Assembly: GCF_031843945.1 (NCBI RefSeq)
Contig: NZ_JAVTJJ010000001.1
Span: 558,001 to 622,000, forward strand
Reading direction: 5' to 3'
From: Paracidovorax sp031843945
GTDB taxonomy: Bacteria > Pseudomonadota > Gammaproteobacteria > Burkholderiales > Burkholderiaceae_C
Length of the DNA stretch: 64,000 nt
The position numbers and the translations under genes are program-made. Of the stretch, positions 1-8,368 are shown piece by piece. The first letter of the stretch is position 1, and every line of letters starts with the position of its first letter. The notes below the pieces were generated by a model. The model did not search any database, was not told the DNA's origin, and was given only the letters and a program-made list of their open reading frames with translations.

Positions 1-283
1 CTCTCTTGAGCTTGTCCAAGACCGTGGCCTCTAAATCTTCCTTATTCGCGTGTTTTTCTATGATCTTGCTTGCTTTAATTTGCACAACCTGCACAGTCTC
101 TTTATCACTTAGTTGATTGCGCACCAAAGTTTCGAGAGCTTTTGCGACAAAGCTAGTGCCGGAGCCAACCGGACCGACTATTGCGAAAATTAACTCAGCA
201 GCAGAAAAATCATTGAATATAGTTCTATTTTTTCTTTTTTTTATTTCATTAATATTTACAGTAACTCCTGCTTGTGCCGACAT
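1..283 (-). CDS. N-terminal part of a P-loop protein resembling anti-phage dCTP deaminase (AvcD-like), cut by the window edge
   Basis: The first 94 codons read without a stop from an ATG at 283 to the window edge, behind a purine-rich ribosome site (GGGAGAGA). Residues about 28-43 read AELIFAIVGPVGSGTS, a nucleotide-binding loop at the end of a hydrophobic strand. It lacks the usual Walker A lysine (GPVGSGTS instead of GxxxxGK[ST]). This layout, a short charged N-terminus followed by ELxFxxVGPVG, is typical of the kinase-like N-terminal domain of anti-phage dCTP deaminases (AvcD/DCD), which deplete dCTP during phage infection. The deaminase domain with its zinc ligands would lie outside the window, so the call is tentative. 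The DNA is visibly AT-richer than everything up to about 20 kb, which suggests horizontal gain. Another P-loop ATPase remains possible. Confidence 0.45.
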   Translation of the reverse strand, partial: MSAQAGVTVNINEIKKRKNRTIFNDFSAAELIFAIVGPVGSGTSFVAKALETLVRNQLSDKETVQVVQIKASKIIEKHANKEDLEATVLDKLKR

Positions 284-398
284 TTCTCTCTCCCTTAGTC
301 ACAATTGGTTGCACGCAGTGTAATGTCTCCCCGGGCTAATAGGTGGTCAGTGACTCGCTTTTAAGGCGCTGCTTTGAAATGAACTCCCAAGCGAAAAG

Positions 399-1064
399 TT
401 AGGGCTCGCCGCCATCGACCCGCAACAGGCCCCACACCATGCGCACCAGTTCGTCCTCGAACTCGCGCGTGCCCAGCAGGGGCGAGCCTTCCAGCGACGC
501 GCTGCGGATGGCGCCCATCACCGCGCGCGTTGCCACGAACATCATCGCCGGCGTGGGCGCGCGCACCGAAGCGTCGCCTTGCTGCACCAGGCGCGACAGG
601 GCCATCGCGTTGCGCTCGGCGCCTTCGCGCAGCGCGGCCGTGATGCGGTCGTGGTGGTCGATGCGCCAGCCCAGCCGCACCATGTGCCGCCCAGCCAGCG
701 ACCGCCCGCCGGTGCCGAACGCGGCCACCAGCAGCGCCACCATGTCGCGCAGCACGCCGCGCACCTCGCGCTGCTCGGCCACCGCCACACCCAGCAACTG
801 TTGCAGCCGCTGCTGCACCCGGTCGCGCTCGCGCTCGACCATCGCCAGCAGGATCGACTCCTTGGACGGAAAGTACTGGTAGAGCGTGCCGATGGAAAAG
901 CCCGCCACCTGGGCGATGCGGTTGGTGGTCACGGCCGCCTCTCCACCCTGTTCAACAATCTGAGCCGTCGCGCCGAAGATGGCCTCGATGGTCTGCAGCG
1001 CGCGCTCTTGCGTGGGCTGGCGGCGCATGTCTGGCGTGGGTTTTGGCGATATGGGCTTCTTCAT
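399..1064 (-). CDS. TetR/AcrR-family transcriptional regulator
   Basis: This 221-residue protein has a clear TetR N-terminal helix-turn-helix at about residues 18-65. It contains TTNRIAQVAGFSIGTLYQYF followed by PSKESILLAMVE, the classic recognition helix and GTLYxYFxxK signature. The C-terminal half is the variable ligand-binding and dimerisation domain. I chose the ATG at 1064; an internal ATG at 1028 would give 209 residues, and neither has a strong ribosome site. It is divergent from the metal-dependent hydrolase at 1177, and the gap holds a perfect inverted repeat that is a good operator candidate. It probably represses itself and that hydrolase. The ligand cannot be predicted. Confidence 0.9.
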   Translation of the reverse strand: MKKPISPKPTPDMRRQPTQERALQTIEAIFGATAQIVEQGGEAAVTTNRIAQVAGFSIGTLYQYFPSKESILLAMVERERDRVQQRLQQLLGVAVAEQREVRGVLRDMVALLVAAFGTGGRSLAGRHMVRLGWRIDHHDRITAALREGAERNAMALSRLVQQGDASVRAPTPAMMFVATRAVMGAIRSASLEGSPLLGTREFEDELVRMVWGLLRVDGGEP

Positions 1065-1082
1065 GGATGGAGCTGGCAAAAC

Positions 1083-1132
1083 CTGAGCATTAGGCGAGTA
1101 GCGCCAGCGGTGTAAACCTGAATAATGCTCAG
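1083..1132. promoter_or_regulatory. Widely spaced perfect inverted repeat between tetR and the hydrolase gene
   Basis: CTGAGCATTA at 1083-1092 is matched by its exact reverse complement TAATGCTCAG at 1123-1132. The centre-to-centre distance is 40 bp, close to four helical turns. It occupies the divergent promoter region, so two TetR dimers or a looped complex could bind. A TTTACA-like minus 35 for the tetR direction lies between the arms (1111-1116). Confidence 0.55.
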
Positions 1133-1176
1133 AAACAAGGGGCGCTGCAAGCGTTCGACCCCGAACCGGAAATGCC

Positions 1177-2094
1177 ATGACAAGCCCAGCCCCCGACCTC
1201 GCCGACACGTCTACCGAGACGCCCGCCAACAACGCCAAGCGCCCCAGCCCGCTGCCCATTCGCAAGCTTGGGGTGAACCTGCAGCAAGGCTTTGGCCGCC
1301 ACTGGCACGGCGGCAATGCCTTTCGCACGCAGTTCTTCAACGCGCTGTCGATGAGCTTTCCGGTGGACGAACAATTCTTCATCGACGCCGTGCGCAACGC
1401 CGCGCCGCTACTTCCCAAAGCCCCGAAACATGCCGCGCTGCGCGAGGCGCCGCAAGAGCAGCTGCGTGGCTTCATCGGGCAAGAAGCGACGCACCGCCAC
1501 ATCCACGGCCTGTGCAACGCGCAGCTGGAAAAGCAGGGCCTGGTCAACCGCTGGCAGCACTGGGCGCGCCAACGCATCGACCTGCTGCAACGCCGCGCGC
1601 CCCACCCACTGCACGCGCTGGCCGCCACCTGCGCGTATGAGCACTACACCGCGCGGCTGGCCGACGGCACGCTGCGCTACCCGCGCTGGCTGGAGGGTGC
1701 CGAGCCCGAGATGCAGCTGCTGTGGCGCTGGCATGCAGCCGAGGAGACCGAACACCGCTCGGTCGCGTTCGACCTGTACCGCGCGGTGGGCGGCAACCAC
1801 GCCTGGCGCGTGCGCTGGTTTGTGCTGGTAAGCCTGGTCTTCGTGCGGGAGGCCCTGTGCCAGACCGTGCTGAACCTGCACCGCGACGGCACGCTGTGGC
1901 GCCCCTCTACCTGGTGGCAGGCGCTGGACCTGTTCTGGGGCCGCGACGGCCTGGTCTGGCGCGCCGTGCCGGCTGCGCTGCGCTACCTGCGGCGCGATTT
2001 CCACCCCGACCACGAAGCGCAGTCGCCCGGCGCGGCCGAACTGGTCGCCGGCTGGCTGACGGCGCACGCCACGCGGTTTCGCGTGGTGCGTTGA
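1177..2094 (+). CDS. Predicted metal-dependent hydrolase, ferritin-like fold (PF10118/COG3687)
   Basis: The 305-residue product matches the family of predicted metal-dependent hydrolases. Two carboxylate/histidine clusters are visible: FIGQEATHRHIH near residues 101-112 and WHAAEETEHRSVAFDLY near 188-204. These ExxxH/ExxH patterns suit a di-iron or di-metal centre in a helical bundle. A hydrophobic helix follows at about 213-230. The first 30 residues are Pro/Thr-rich and probably disordered. The ATG at 1177 follows a GGA ribosome site. It is divergent from a TetR regulator that probably controls it. No substrate is established for the family; TetR-linked members often sit near lipid or xenobiotic genes. 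Confidence 0.75.
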   Translation: MTSPAPDLADTSTETPANNAKRPSPLPIRKLGVNLQQGFGRHWHGGNAFRTQFFNALSMSFPVDEQFFIDAVRNAAPLLPKAPKHAALREAPQEQLRGFIGQEATHRHIHGLCNAQLEKQGLVNRWQHWARQRIDLLQRRAPHPLHALAATCAYEHYTARLADGTLRYPRWLEGAEPEMQLLWRWHAAEETEHRSVAFDLYRAVGGNHAWRVRWFVLVSLVFVREALCQTVLNLHRDGTLWRPSTWWQALDLFWGRDGLVWRAVPAALRYLRRDFHPDHEAQSPGAAELVAGWLTAHATRFRVVR

Positions 2095-2098
2095 AGGT

Positions 2099-2166
2099 TG
2101 CTACAAAATCAATAGCTGCTTGCGCTTATACATCAAGCGCTAGAGGCCGATTTGGCCTTCATATTG
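2099..2166 (+). repeat. AGCGCT-stem intergenic repeat, copy 1
   Basis: This copy runs from an AT-rich left arm (CTACAAAATCAATAGCTGCT) through a GCGCTT stem (2122-2127), a 7-nt loop and AAGCGC (2135-2140) to TAGAGGCCGATTTGGCC. The same order of blocks recurs near 13.5, 28.9, 33.1, 45.5 and 53.3 kb. It lies between convergent genes. Confidence 0.85.
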
Positions 2167-3075
2167 CTACCGATGCGCCTTGATCGACGCCAGGATGCCC
2201 AGCGTGAACAGCATGCAGGCTGCCCACTGCGCGGCGCTGGGCCAGCGGCCGTCCCAGGCGAAGGAATAGACCAGTGCGAACAAGGTCTCGCTGACGATGA
2301 GCTGGCCGCACAGGCTGGCCGACAGGCGCTGGCTGGCGACGTTCCACAAAAGTGTGGCCAGCCAGCTGGCGCCGACGCCGATGGCCAGGCACACCAGCAC
2401 GAAGCCGCCAAAGCCCGGGCGCGCCGCCAGCGATGCCACGCTGGAACCATCGGCTAGCCACAGCAACAGCCCGCCCAGGCCGGTGGCAATGCCCAGCCAG
2501 TTGGCCCAGTCGGCCGCGCGCACGTCCGGGTGGCGCTTCAGCCAGGCGGAATTGAGCAACGCGAACGCCGTCCAGAAGACCAGCGCCACCAACGCCAGGC
2601 CGATGCCGCGCCAGTAGGTGGCGGCGGCCGATGCCGCATTGGCCGCCGCGGGCTCGCCATGCGGCACGTCGGCCATCAGCACCAGCCCGGCAACGGTGAG
2701 CGCCAGCCCGGGCAGCAAGGCCGCCCAGCGCAGGCCGTGCGGCTTGCCCAGCAAGATGACCCACAGCGGAATGGTGCCGATGATGAGCGCCGGCATTTCT
2801 GCGCCCGCGTCGCGAATGGCCAGCACCAGCAGAAAGTAGTAGCCCGTGAAGCCGAGGATGGACAGCCACAGCGCCGCACCGGCCTGGCGCAGCGTGGGCC
2901 AGCGCGGCGTGCCGCGCAGGTTCCACAGCAGCATGCCCACCGCCATGGCGCCGTAGGCGATGAAGCGCCCGGCCGTCAGGTCGGTGGAAGGAAAACCGCG
3001 CGCCATGGTCGGCGCCACGAACACCAGCCCCCAGAGTGCGCCCGCCGCCAGCCCCGCCGCGATGCCCGTGAGCAT
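2167..3075 (-). CDS. EamA/DMT-superfamily inner-membrane transporter
   Basis: A 302-residue, strongly hydrophobic protein with about ten predicted membrane helices in two repeated halves, the usual size and architecture of EamA-type (drug/metabolite) exporters. The first half begins GIAAGLAAGALWGLVFVAPT and the second starts near residue 155. No substrate can be read from sequence. I use the ATG at 3075; a TTG one codon upstream is possible and neither has a strong ribosome site. It is transcribed away from the ETF-QO gene, and its 3' end runs up to repeat copy 1. Confidence 0.88.
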   Translation of the reverse strand: MLTGIAAGLAAGALWGLVFVAPTMARGFPSTDLTAGRFIAYGAMAVGMLLWNLRGTPRWPTLRQAGAALWLSILGFTGYYFLLVLAIRDAGAEMPALIIGTIPLWVILLGKPHGLRWAALLPGLALTVAGLVLMADVPHGEPAAANAASAAATYWRGIGLALVALVFWTAFALLNSAWLKRHPDVRAADWANWLGIATGLGGLLLWLADGSSVASLAARPGFGGFVLVCLAIGVGASWLATLLWNVASQRLSASLCGQLIVSETLFALVYSFAWDGRWPSAAQWAACMLFTLGILASIKAHR

Positions 3076-3165
3076 CAACGCGCAAAACCGACGGATGCGC
3101 CGGTGCCGAATGCTTCTCTGCCGAGCGTTTCATTGCGGTAAGCCATCCGTGGATCCCCTAAAAAA

Positions 3166-3202
3166 GAACGATCGTTCACTTGCCAAAAGCCATGCATACA
3201 AT
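3166..3202 (+). promoter_or_regulatory. Palindromic operator over the predicted ETF-QO promoter
   Basis: GAACGATCGTTC (3166-3177) is a perfect 12-bp palindrome. It overlaps a minus 35-like TTCACT (3175-3180), which is 16 bp from a TACAAT minus 10 box (3197-3202). TetR-family repressors of fatty-acid and branched-chain amino-acid oxidation in betaproteobacteria bind short palindromes of this kind, and ETF-QO belongs to such regulons. That link is inference. Confidence 0.5.
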
Positions 3203-3275
3203 CGGTTGCGAGGTGAACGCCAGACTCCGCTCCAGCGACCCACCGTGACGATTATCAAACGATGAAGAGACGCCC

Positions 3276-4982
3276 ATGACGAAAGACGAAATTCTGAGCA
3301 CCTATGGCCCGCGCGAAGCCATGGAATACGACGTGGTGATCGTGGGTGGCGGGCCCGGCGGGCTGGCCAGCGCCATCCGGCTCAAGCAACTGGCGGCCGA
3401 CAAGGGGCAGGAGCTGTCCGTCGTGGTGCTGGAAAAGGGCTCGGAGCCCGGCGCGCACATTCTGTCGGGCGCCATCATGGACCCGAAGGCGCTGACCGAA
3501 CTCATCCCCGACTGGAAGGCCAAGGGCGCTCCGCTGACCCAGCCGGTCACCGACGACGCGATGATCTTCCTGGGCGAAAAGTCGTCCTGGCGCACGCCCA
3601 ACTTCCTGCTGCCGGAGTGCTTTCAGAACCACGGCAACTACATCGTCAGCCTGGGCAACGTGGTGCGCTGGCTGGCCGCGCAGGCCGAAGAGCTGGGCGT
3701 GGAGATTTTCCCCGGCTTCCCGGCTGCCGAAGTGCTCTACAACGAAGACGGGTCGGTCAAGGGCGTGGCCACCGGCAACTTGGGGCTAGGCAAGGACGGC
3801 GAGCCCACGGGCGAATTCCAGCTGGGCATGGAGCTGCACGGCAAGTACACGCTGTTCGCCGAAGGCTCGCGCGGCCACCTGGGCAAGCAGCTCATCGAAC
3901 GGTTCAAGCTCGACGAGGGGCGCGATCCGCAGAGCTACGGCATCGGCGTGAAGGAATTGTGGGAAATCGACCCCAAGCGCCACCAGCCTGGCTTCGTGAT
4001 GCACACCGCCGGCTGGCCGATGAATGCCGACACCTACGGCGGCGCCTTCCTCTATCACGCCGAAGACAACAAGGTCACGCTGGGCTTCATCACCGGGCTG
4101 GACTACTCCAACCCCTACCTGAGCCCGTTCGAGGAATTCCAGCGCTGGAAGACGCACCCGAACATTCGCTACTACCTGGAAGGCGACGAGGCCAAGGGCA
4201 TCAAGCCGGCCAAGCGCATTGGTTACGGCGCACGCGCCATCACCGCGGGCGGGCTGATGAGCCTGCCCAAGTTCGTCTTCCCTGGCGGCGCGCTCGTGGG
4301 CTGCGACGCGGGCTTTTTGAACGTGAGCCGCATCAAGGGCAGCCACGCCGCCATCAAGACCGGCATGCTGGCCGCCGAAGCGGCTTTCGAGGCCATTCAA
4401 GGCGGCCGTCAGCACGACGAGCTGGCCGCGTACCCCGCTGCCTTTGAAAACAGCTGGCTCTATACCGAGCTGAACAAGGCGCGCAACTTCAAGACCTGGT
4501 TCAAGAAGGGTCTGGCCACCGCCACGCTGATGAACGGCATCGAGCAGTTCGTGCTCAAGGGCCACATCCCGTGGACGCTGCACCGCGACAAGCCCGACCA
4601 CGCCTGCCTGAAGCCGGCCGCCGACTGCAAGCCCATCGTCTATCCCAAGCCCGACGGCAAGCTGACCTTCGACCGCCTCTCCAGCGTGTTCATCAGCAAC
4701 ACCAACCACGCCGAAGACCAGCCCGCCCACCTGACGCTGAAGGACGCGAGCGTGCCGGTGAACATCAACCTGGCGAAATACGCCGGGCCCGAGGCGCGGT
4801 ACTGCCCGGCTGCCGTGTACGAATTCGTGCCCGACGAAGCGAAGGGCGGCGACGCGCAACGGCTGCAGATCAACGCGCAGAACTGCGTGCACTGCAAGAC
4901 CTGCGACATCAAGGACCCGACGCAGAACATCGTGTGGGTCACGCCCGAAGGCGGCGGCGGGCCGAACTATTCGGGCATGTAA
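3276..4982 (+). CDS. Electron transfer flavoprotein-ubiquinone oxidoreductase (ETF-QO)
   Basis: The 568-residue enzyme passes electrons from reduced ETF, charged by acyl-CoA dehydrogenases, to ubiquinone at the inner membrane. The N-terminus has the FAD dinucleotide fold (VVIVGGGPGGLASAI, about residues 20-34) and a second FAD-contact segment VGCDAGFLNV near residue 345. The C-terminal ferredoxin-like domain carries the [4Fe-4S] cysteines in RYCPAAVYEF and NCVHCKTCDIKDP. Length matches the family. No etfAB genes lie in the window. A palindromic operator covers its promoter and a strong terminator follows, so it is probably transcribed alone. Confidence 0.96.
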   Translation: MTKDEILSTYGPREAMEYDVVIVGGGPGGLASAIRLKQLAADKGQELSVVVLEKGSEPGAHILSGAIMDPKALTELIPDWKAKGAPLTQPVTDDAMIFLGEKSSWRTPNFLLPECFQNHGNYIVSLGNVVRWLAAQAEELGVEIFPGFPAAEVLYNEDGSVKGVATGNLGLGKDGEPTGEFQLGMELHGKYTLFAEGSRGHLGKQLIERFKLDEGRDPQSYGIGVKELWEIDPKRHQPGFVMHTAGWPMNADTYGGAFLYHAEDNKVTLGFITGLDYSNPYLSPFEEFQRWKTHPNIRYYLEGDEAKGIKPAKRIGYGARAITAGGLMSLPKFVFPGGALVGCDAGFLNVSRIKGSHAAIKTGMLAAEAAFEAIQGGRQHDELAAYPAAFENSWLYTELNKARNFKTWFKKGLATATLMNGIEQFVLKGHIPWTLHRDKPDHACLKPAADCKPIVYPKPDGKLTFDRLSSVFISNTNHAEDQPAHLTLKDASVPVNINLAKYAGPEARYCPAAVYEFVPDEAKGGDAQRLQINAQNCVHCKTCDIKDPTQNIVWVTPEGGGGPNYSGM

Positions 4983-5013
4983 CTATCGAATTGATAGCCA
5001 CAAAAGCTTGATG

Positions 5014-5036
5014 GGCCTGCGCTGCAGGCCTTTTTT
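5014..5036 (+). terminator. Rho-independent terminator of the ETF-QO gene
   Basis: A perfect 7-bp stem, GGCCTGC (5014-5020), with loop GCT and GCAGGCC (5024-5030), runs into six T residues. It starts 31 bp after the ETF-QO stop. It also faces the 3' end of the convergent chemoreceptor gene. Confidence 0.92.
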
Positions 5037-5061
5037 ATTGAGATTCTGGCTTGGCGCAGCT

Positions 5062-6651
5062 TCACGCCAGCTTGAACTGGCCCATGGCTCCGGCCAGCCG
5101 GTGCGCCTGGTCCTTGAGGCTTTGCGCCGCCGCCGCGCCCTGCTCTACCAGCGCGGCGTTCTGCTGGGTCATGTGGTCGAGCTGATCCACCGCCTGGCTC
5201 ACCTGGCCGATCTGCGTGCTCTGCTCGCTGCTGGCGTCGTTGATCTCCGTCATCAGCGTGGTCACGCGCTCCACGCTGTGCACGATGTCGCCCATGGTGG
5301 CGCCCGCGGTCACCACCAGCCGGGCGCCGGCGCTCGCCTTATCCACGCTGTTTGCAATCAGGGCCTTGATCTCGCGCGCCGCGTTGGCGCTGCGCCCGGC
5401 CAGGCCGCGCACCTCGCTGGCCACCACGGCAAAGCCACGGCCCTGCTCGCCTGCGCGCGCGGCCTCCACTGCGGCGTTCAGCGCGAGGATGTTGGTCTGG
5501 AAGGCGATGCCATCGATGATGCCCACGATGTCGGCGATTTTCTTGCTGCTGGCGTTGATCTCTTCCATGGTCGTGACCACCTGGCCGACCACCTCACCGC
5601 CCTTGCGGGCCACTTGCGTAGCGGTGTGCGCCAGCGCATTGGCCTGGCGCGTGCTGTCGGCATTGGCAGCCACCGTCTGCGCCAGTTGGGCAATGCTGGC
5701 CGCCGTCTGCTGCAGATTGCTGGCGGCGTGCTCGGTGCGCGCGCTCAGGTCGGTATTGCCCGCCGCCACTTCGGAGCTGGCCACGTGGATCGAGTCGCCC
5801 GCATCGCGCACCTCGTTCACCACGTGGTGCAGCGATTCGACCATGCGGTTGAGCGCCGTGAGCAACTGGCCGATCTCGTCAGTGCGCGCCGTGTTCAGGT
5901 GCACGGTCAGGTCGCCGTGCGCCACCAAGGCCGCGGCTGCGGACGCCTGGCGCAACGGCAGCACGATGGATCGGCGCAGCAGCCAGCCGAACAGTGCAGA
6001 CAGGCCCACCACCGCCAGCACGGCGATGGCGCTGATCCACTGCGCACGCGAGGCGTCTTGCACCATGGTGTCGGCCGCCACCAGCGATGACTGTTCAGAA
6101 GCACCCAGCAACTGGTCGATCGCCTTCAAGTACGCGTCCAGCGCCGCGGCATGTTCCTGAAGATCCTTCTGGCTGATGATTTTGGATTCCAGCGCGTTCT
6201 GCACCAGCGTGTCGCGCAGCGCCGCATATTGCTGCCGCTGCGCCTGGGCCTGCGCCCACAGCGGCTGGGTGCGCTCGGCGGTAGAGGCCCCGGCCAGCGC
6301 GGCCTCTATACGCTTTCGCAGCGCCTCCTCGGCGGTCAGCTGTTTGCGCATCTCGGCGACCAGCGGAAACACGTCTGGAGACACCGTGGTGCGCAATGCG
6401 ATCTGGCCGATGGTGACCGACTGCGTCTTCCAGTCGCGCACCGACCGCTCGATGGGCAGTTGTTCCGACGCCAGCAAGGTGGCCTGGTGGCGCGTGCCCT
6501 CGCCGGTCATCCAGGTGGTGGCGCCCAGCAGCGCCACGGCGCAGCCGAGCAGGCCGAAGCTGGCAGCCAGCTTCTGGCCGACGCTCAGGCTGCGGCGATG
6601 CAGGGGCCGGGCGACGGCGCCGGCCATGCCAGCGGTTGGTAAGTGCTTCAT
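5062..6651 (-). CDS. Methyl-accepting chemotaxis protein
   Basis: A 529-residue chemoreceptor. A membrane helix at about residues 25-50 is followed by a roughly 150-residue periplasmic four-helix bundle, a second membrane helix near 200-220 (WISAIAVLAVVGLSALFGWL) and a HAMP segment. The long helical signalling domain has the conserved hairpin tip, EQGRGFAVVASEVRGLAGRS, which contacts CheA and CheW. The C-terminus ends in MGQFKLA and lacks an NWETF-type tether for CheR/CheB. The start at 6651 follows an AGG ribosome site; the longer frame upstream is AT-poor shadow. No chemotaxis genes are adjacent. The ligand is unknown. Confidence 0.93.
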   Translation of the reverse strand: MKHLPTAGMAGAVARPLHRRSLSVGQKLAASFGLLGCAVALLGATTWMTGEGTRHQATLLASEQLPIERSVRDWKTQSVTIGQIALRTTVSPDVFPLVAEMRKQLTAEEALRKRIEAALAGASTAERTQPLWAQAQAQRQQYAALRDTLVQNALESKIISQKDLQEHAAALDAYLKAIDQLLGASEQSSLVAADTMVQDASRAQWISAIAVLAVVGLSALFGWLLRRSIVLPLRQASAAAALVAHGDLTVHLNTARTDEIGQLLTALNRMVESLHHVVNEVRDAGDSIHVASSEVAAGNTDLSARTEHAASNLQQTAASIAQLAQTVAANADSTRQANALAHTATQVARKGGEVVGQVVTTMEEINASSKKIADIVGIIDGIAFQTNILALNAAVEAARAGEQGRGFAVVASEVRGLAGRSANAAREIKALIANSVDKASAGARLVVTAGATMGDIVHSVERVTTLMTEINDASSEQSTQIGQVSQAVDQLDHMTQQNAALVEQGAAAAQSLKDQAHRLAGAMGQFKLA

Positions 6652-6718
6652 GCGGAACCTGGGGTAGAAGAAAGACGGCTTGCTGTGGCGTGGGTGGAAG
6701 GCGAATGCGGCCTTGTGC

Positions 6719-7279
6719 CTACGAGGCCGATGCCACCGCATCCACGTCCGCCGTGGCCAACATCTGCATGACGTTCTGCACGGCAGGAATGGAAGGCGCC
6801 GTGGCCAGCGCCTGCTGCAACGGGCACCACGGACCGTCCAGCGCGCAGGCCCATGCCATCAATGCCGACGCATCGGCGGCAGGCAACGTGTGCATGGCCT
6901 CGATCACGATCTGCAGCTCCTGTGCGAGCCGGTTGTCCGCCGCAAAGCGCCAGCGGTATTGGCCGCAGCCCACCCGCGCGGCGCGGCTGTCTTTTTCGGT
7001 CATGACCACCAGCCAGCTGCAATCGAAGCTCGAACAGTCTGCATCCGGCGCTTCGGCCAGGCAGAAGGTGTAGACGTTGTCGTAGATGCGACCGAAGTTG
7101 CGCACCAGCGTGTCGGCGATGGCTTCGCGCCCCTCGGTTCTGGGCGGGAAGTTCATGCCGCCCTGGCGCACTTCCATCTGCAACAACGCAGCGTCGGTGA
7201 AGGCGTGCTCCATCAGGTGAGGCCGGTTGAGGTCCTTGGCGCGCAAATACATTTCTATCGTGTGGGCTGGCGTGTGCAT
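6719..7279 (-). CDS. NTF2-like (SnoaL-type) protein
   Basis: The 186-residue protein begins with a helix typical of the cone-shaped NTF2 fold (HTIEMYLRAKDLNRPHLMEHAFTDAA, split over residues 5-30). A beta-rich middle follows with GREAIADTLVRNFGRIYDNVYTF. Proteins of this fold are small enzymes or binding domains. It lies 45 bp behind the downstream dctP, on the same strand, so it is probably the last gene of the TRAP cluster and may act on the imported compound. No catalytic residues can be assigned with confidence. Confidence 0.7.
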   Translation of the reverse strand: MHTPAHTIEMYLRAKDLNRPHLMEHAFTDAALLQMEVRQGGMNFPPRTEGREAIADTLVRNFGRIYDNVYTFCLAEAPDADCSSFDCSWLVVMTEKDSRAARVGCGQYRWRFAADNRLAQELQIVIEAMHTLPAADASALMAWACALDGPWCPLQQALATAPSIPAVQNVMQMLATADVDAVASAS

Positions 7280-7324
7280 GTGGCTGTCTCTGAGTGGTTT
7301 GCTGGAAAGCGCGGCGCGAAGGAC

Positions 7325-8287
7325 TCAACGCTGCGTGTAGTACGGAATGAAAATCTGGTTGGCCTCTTTGCCCACGGAGTGCACCCACTCCAGCGAGAAG
7401 CGCTCACCCATGCGCTTGAGCTCGGCCTCCAGCTCGGGCGGCGCACGGTCGACCTTGATGCCCTTGCGCTGCAGCTCGGCCACCGACTCTTCAGCCACGG
7501 CCGCGCTCATGGCCCAGCCGCGTGTTTCGGCCGTGGTGGCCGCCTGCGCCACCGCCTGGCGCACGCTGGCGGGCAGCGCGTCGAAGGCTTGGCGGTTGAC
7601 GAAAACGATGTTCTTGGGAAACCAGGCGTTGATGCCGTAGTACTGCCGGATCTGGCCCCAGACCTGGTTTTCCACCCCGGTCAAAGCCGAAGTGATCATG
7701 GAGTCGAGCTTGCCGGAGGACAGAGCTTTGCTGACCTCGACCATGGGCACGTCCACCGGCGTTGCGCCCAGCATTTCCGCGATGCGCACCGTGCCCGCGT
7801 TGTAGGTGCGCATGCGGGTGCCCTTGAAATCGCTGGGCGAGCGAACGGGCGCGATGGAGAAGAGCCCCTGTGGCGGCCAGGGCACGGCGTACAGGGCCTT
7901 GAGCCCCTTGGCCGCGAAATGCTTGTCGATCAACGGCCGCTGCAGATCCCACAGGCGGCGCGCGTCGGCATAGCTGCGCACCACGAAGGGCAAGGCATCG
8001 GCACCCGCGATCGGGATCTCACCCGCCAGGTTGGTCATGATGGTTTCACCCGCCTGAGGGTTGCCGCCTTGCACCGCCTGCGCAATGTCGGCCAGCTTGA
8101 CCAGCGTGTTGTTGGCATGCACCTCGATGCGTAAGGCGCCTGCCGAAGTGCGCTCCACCTCCTGCGCGAACTTCACGAGGTTGCGGGTCTGGAACGACTC
8201 CGCGCGGTAGCCGGTGGCCAGCTTCCACTGTGTCTGGGCGTGCAGCGCCGGGGCCACGGCGAGCGCGGCCAGCAAGACCATCTTCAT
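7325..8287 (-). CDS. TRAP transporter solute-binding protein, DctP family (second copy)
   Basis: The 320-residue protein has a cleavable signal peptide ending ALHAQ (about residue 16) and mature sequence TQWKLATGYRAESFQTRNL. The DctP arginine and substrate region are seen in DFKGTRMRTYNAGTVRIAEMLGATPV. AGGAG precedes the ATG. It is clearly paralogous to the binding protein at 10305-11273; both share TKW/TQW, GY, TF/SFQ, VPWPxQ and RGWAMS blocks. The gene lies downstream of dctM, giving the unusual order P-Q-M-P. The two proteins may feed one permease with different ligands. Confidence 0.9.
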   Translation of the reverse strand: MKMVLLAALAVAPALHAQTQWKLATGYRAESFQTRNLVKFAQEVERTSAGALRIEVHANNTLVKLADIAQAVQGGNPQAGETIMTNLAGEIPIAGADALPFVVRSYADARRLWDLQRPLIDKHFAAKGLKALYAVPWPPQGLFSIAPVRSPSDFKGTRMRTYNAGTVRIAEMLGATPVDVPMVEVSKALSSGKLDSMITSALTGVENQVWGQIRQYYGINAWFPKNIVFVNRQAFDALPASVRQAVAQAATTAETRGWAMSAAVAEESVAELQRKGIKVDRAPPELEAELKRMGERFSLEWVHSVGKEANQIFIPYYTQR

Positions 8288-8368
8288 GGCAAGCTCCTGG
8301 GAAGGGGGTTGAAGCGCCGGCGCAGTACGGCCGGCGGACACGGGGACGAGAGCGGGCAGCGCGTGCTG

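Noticed and set aside
117..323. A 68-codon plus-strand frame with a hydrophobic middle
   Set aside because: It is antisense to the left-edge minus-strand gene, which has a better ribosome site and a recognisable P-loop. The hydrophobic run comes from a T-rich stretch.
380..400. GTTAGGG near the tetR stop as an attC-like core
   Set aside because: There is no partner core or stem nearby, and the motif lies within the tetR 3' end.
1065..1628. N-terminal extension of the TetR frame to more than 400 residues
   Set aside because: The extension is antisense to the metal-dependent hydrolase and has shadow-like Arg/Ala/Pro composition; the TetR domain starts at 1064.
4983..5010. Possible seventh copy of the AGCGCT repeat after the ETF-QO gene
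   Set aside because: Only the CTAT-TTGATAGCCA arm is similar. The AGCGCT stem is missing, so it was not counted.
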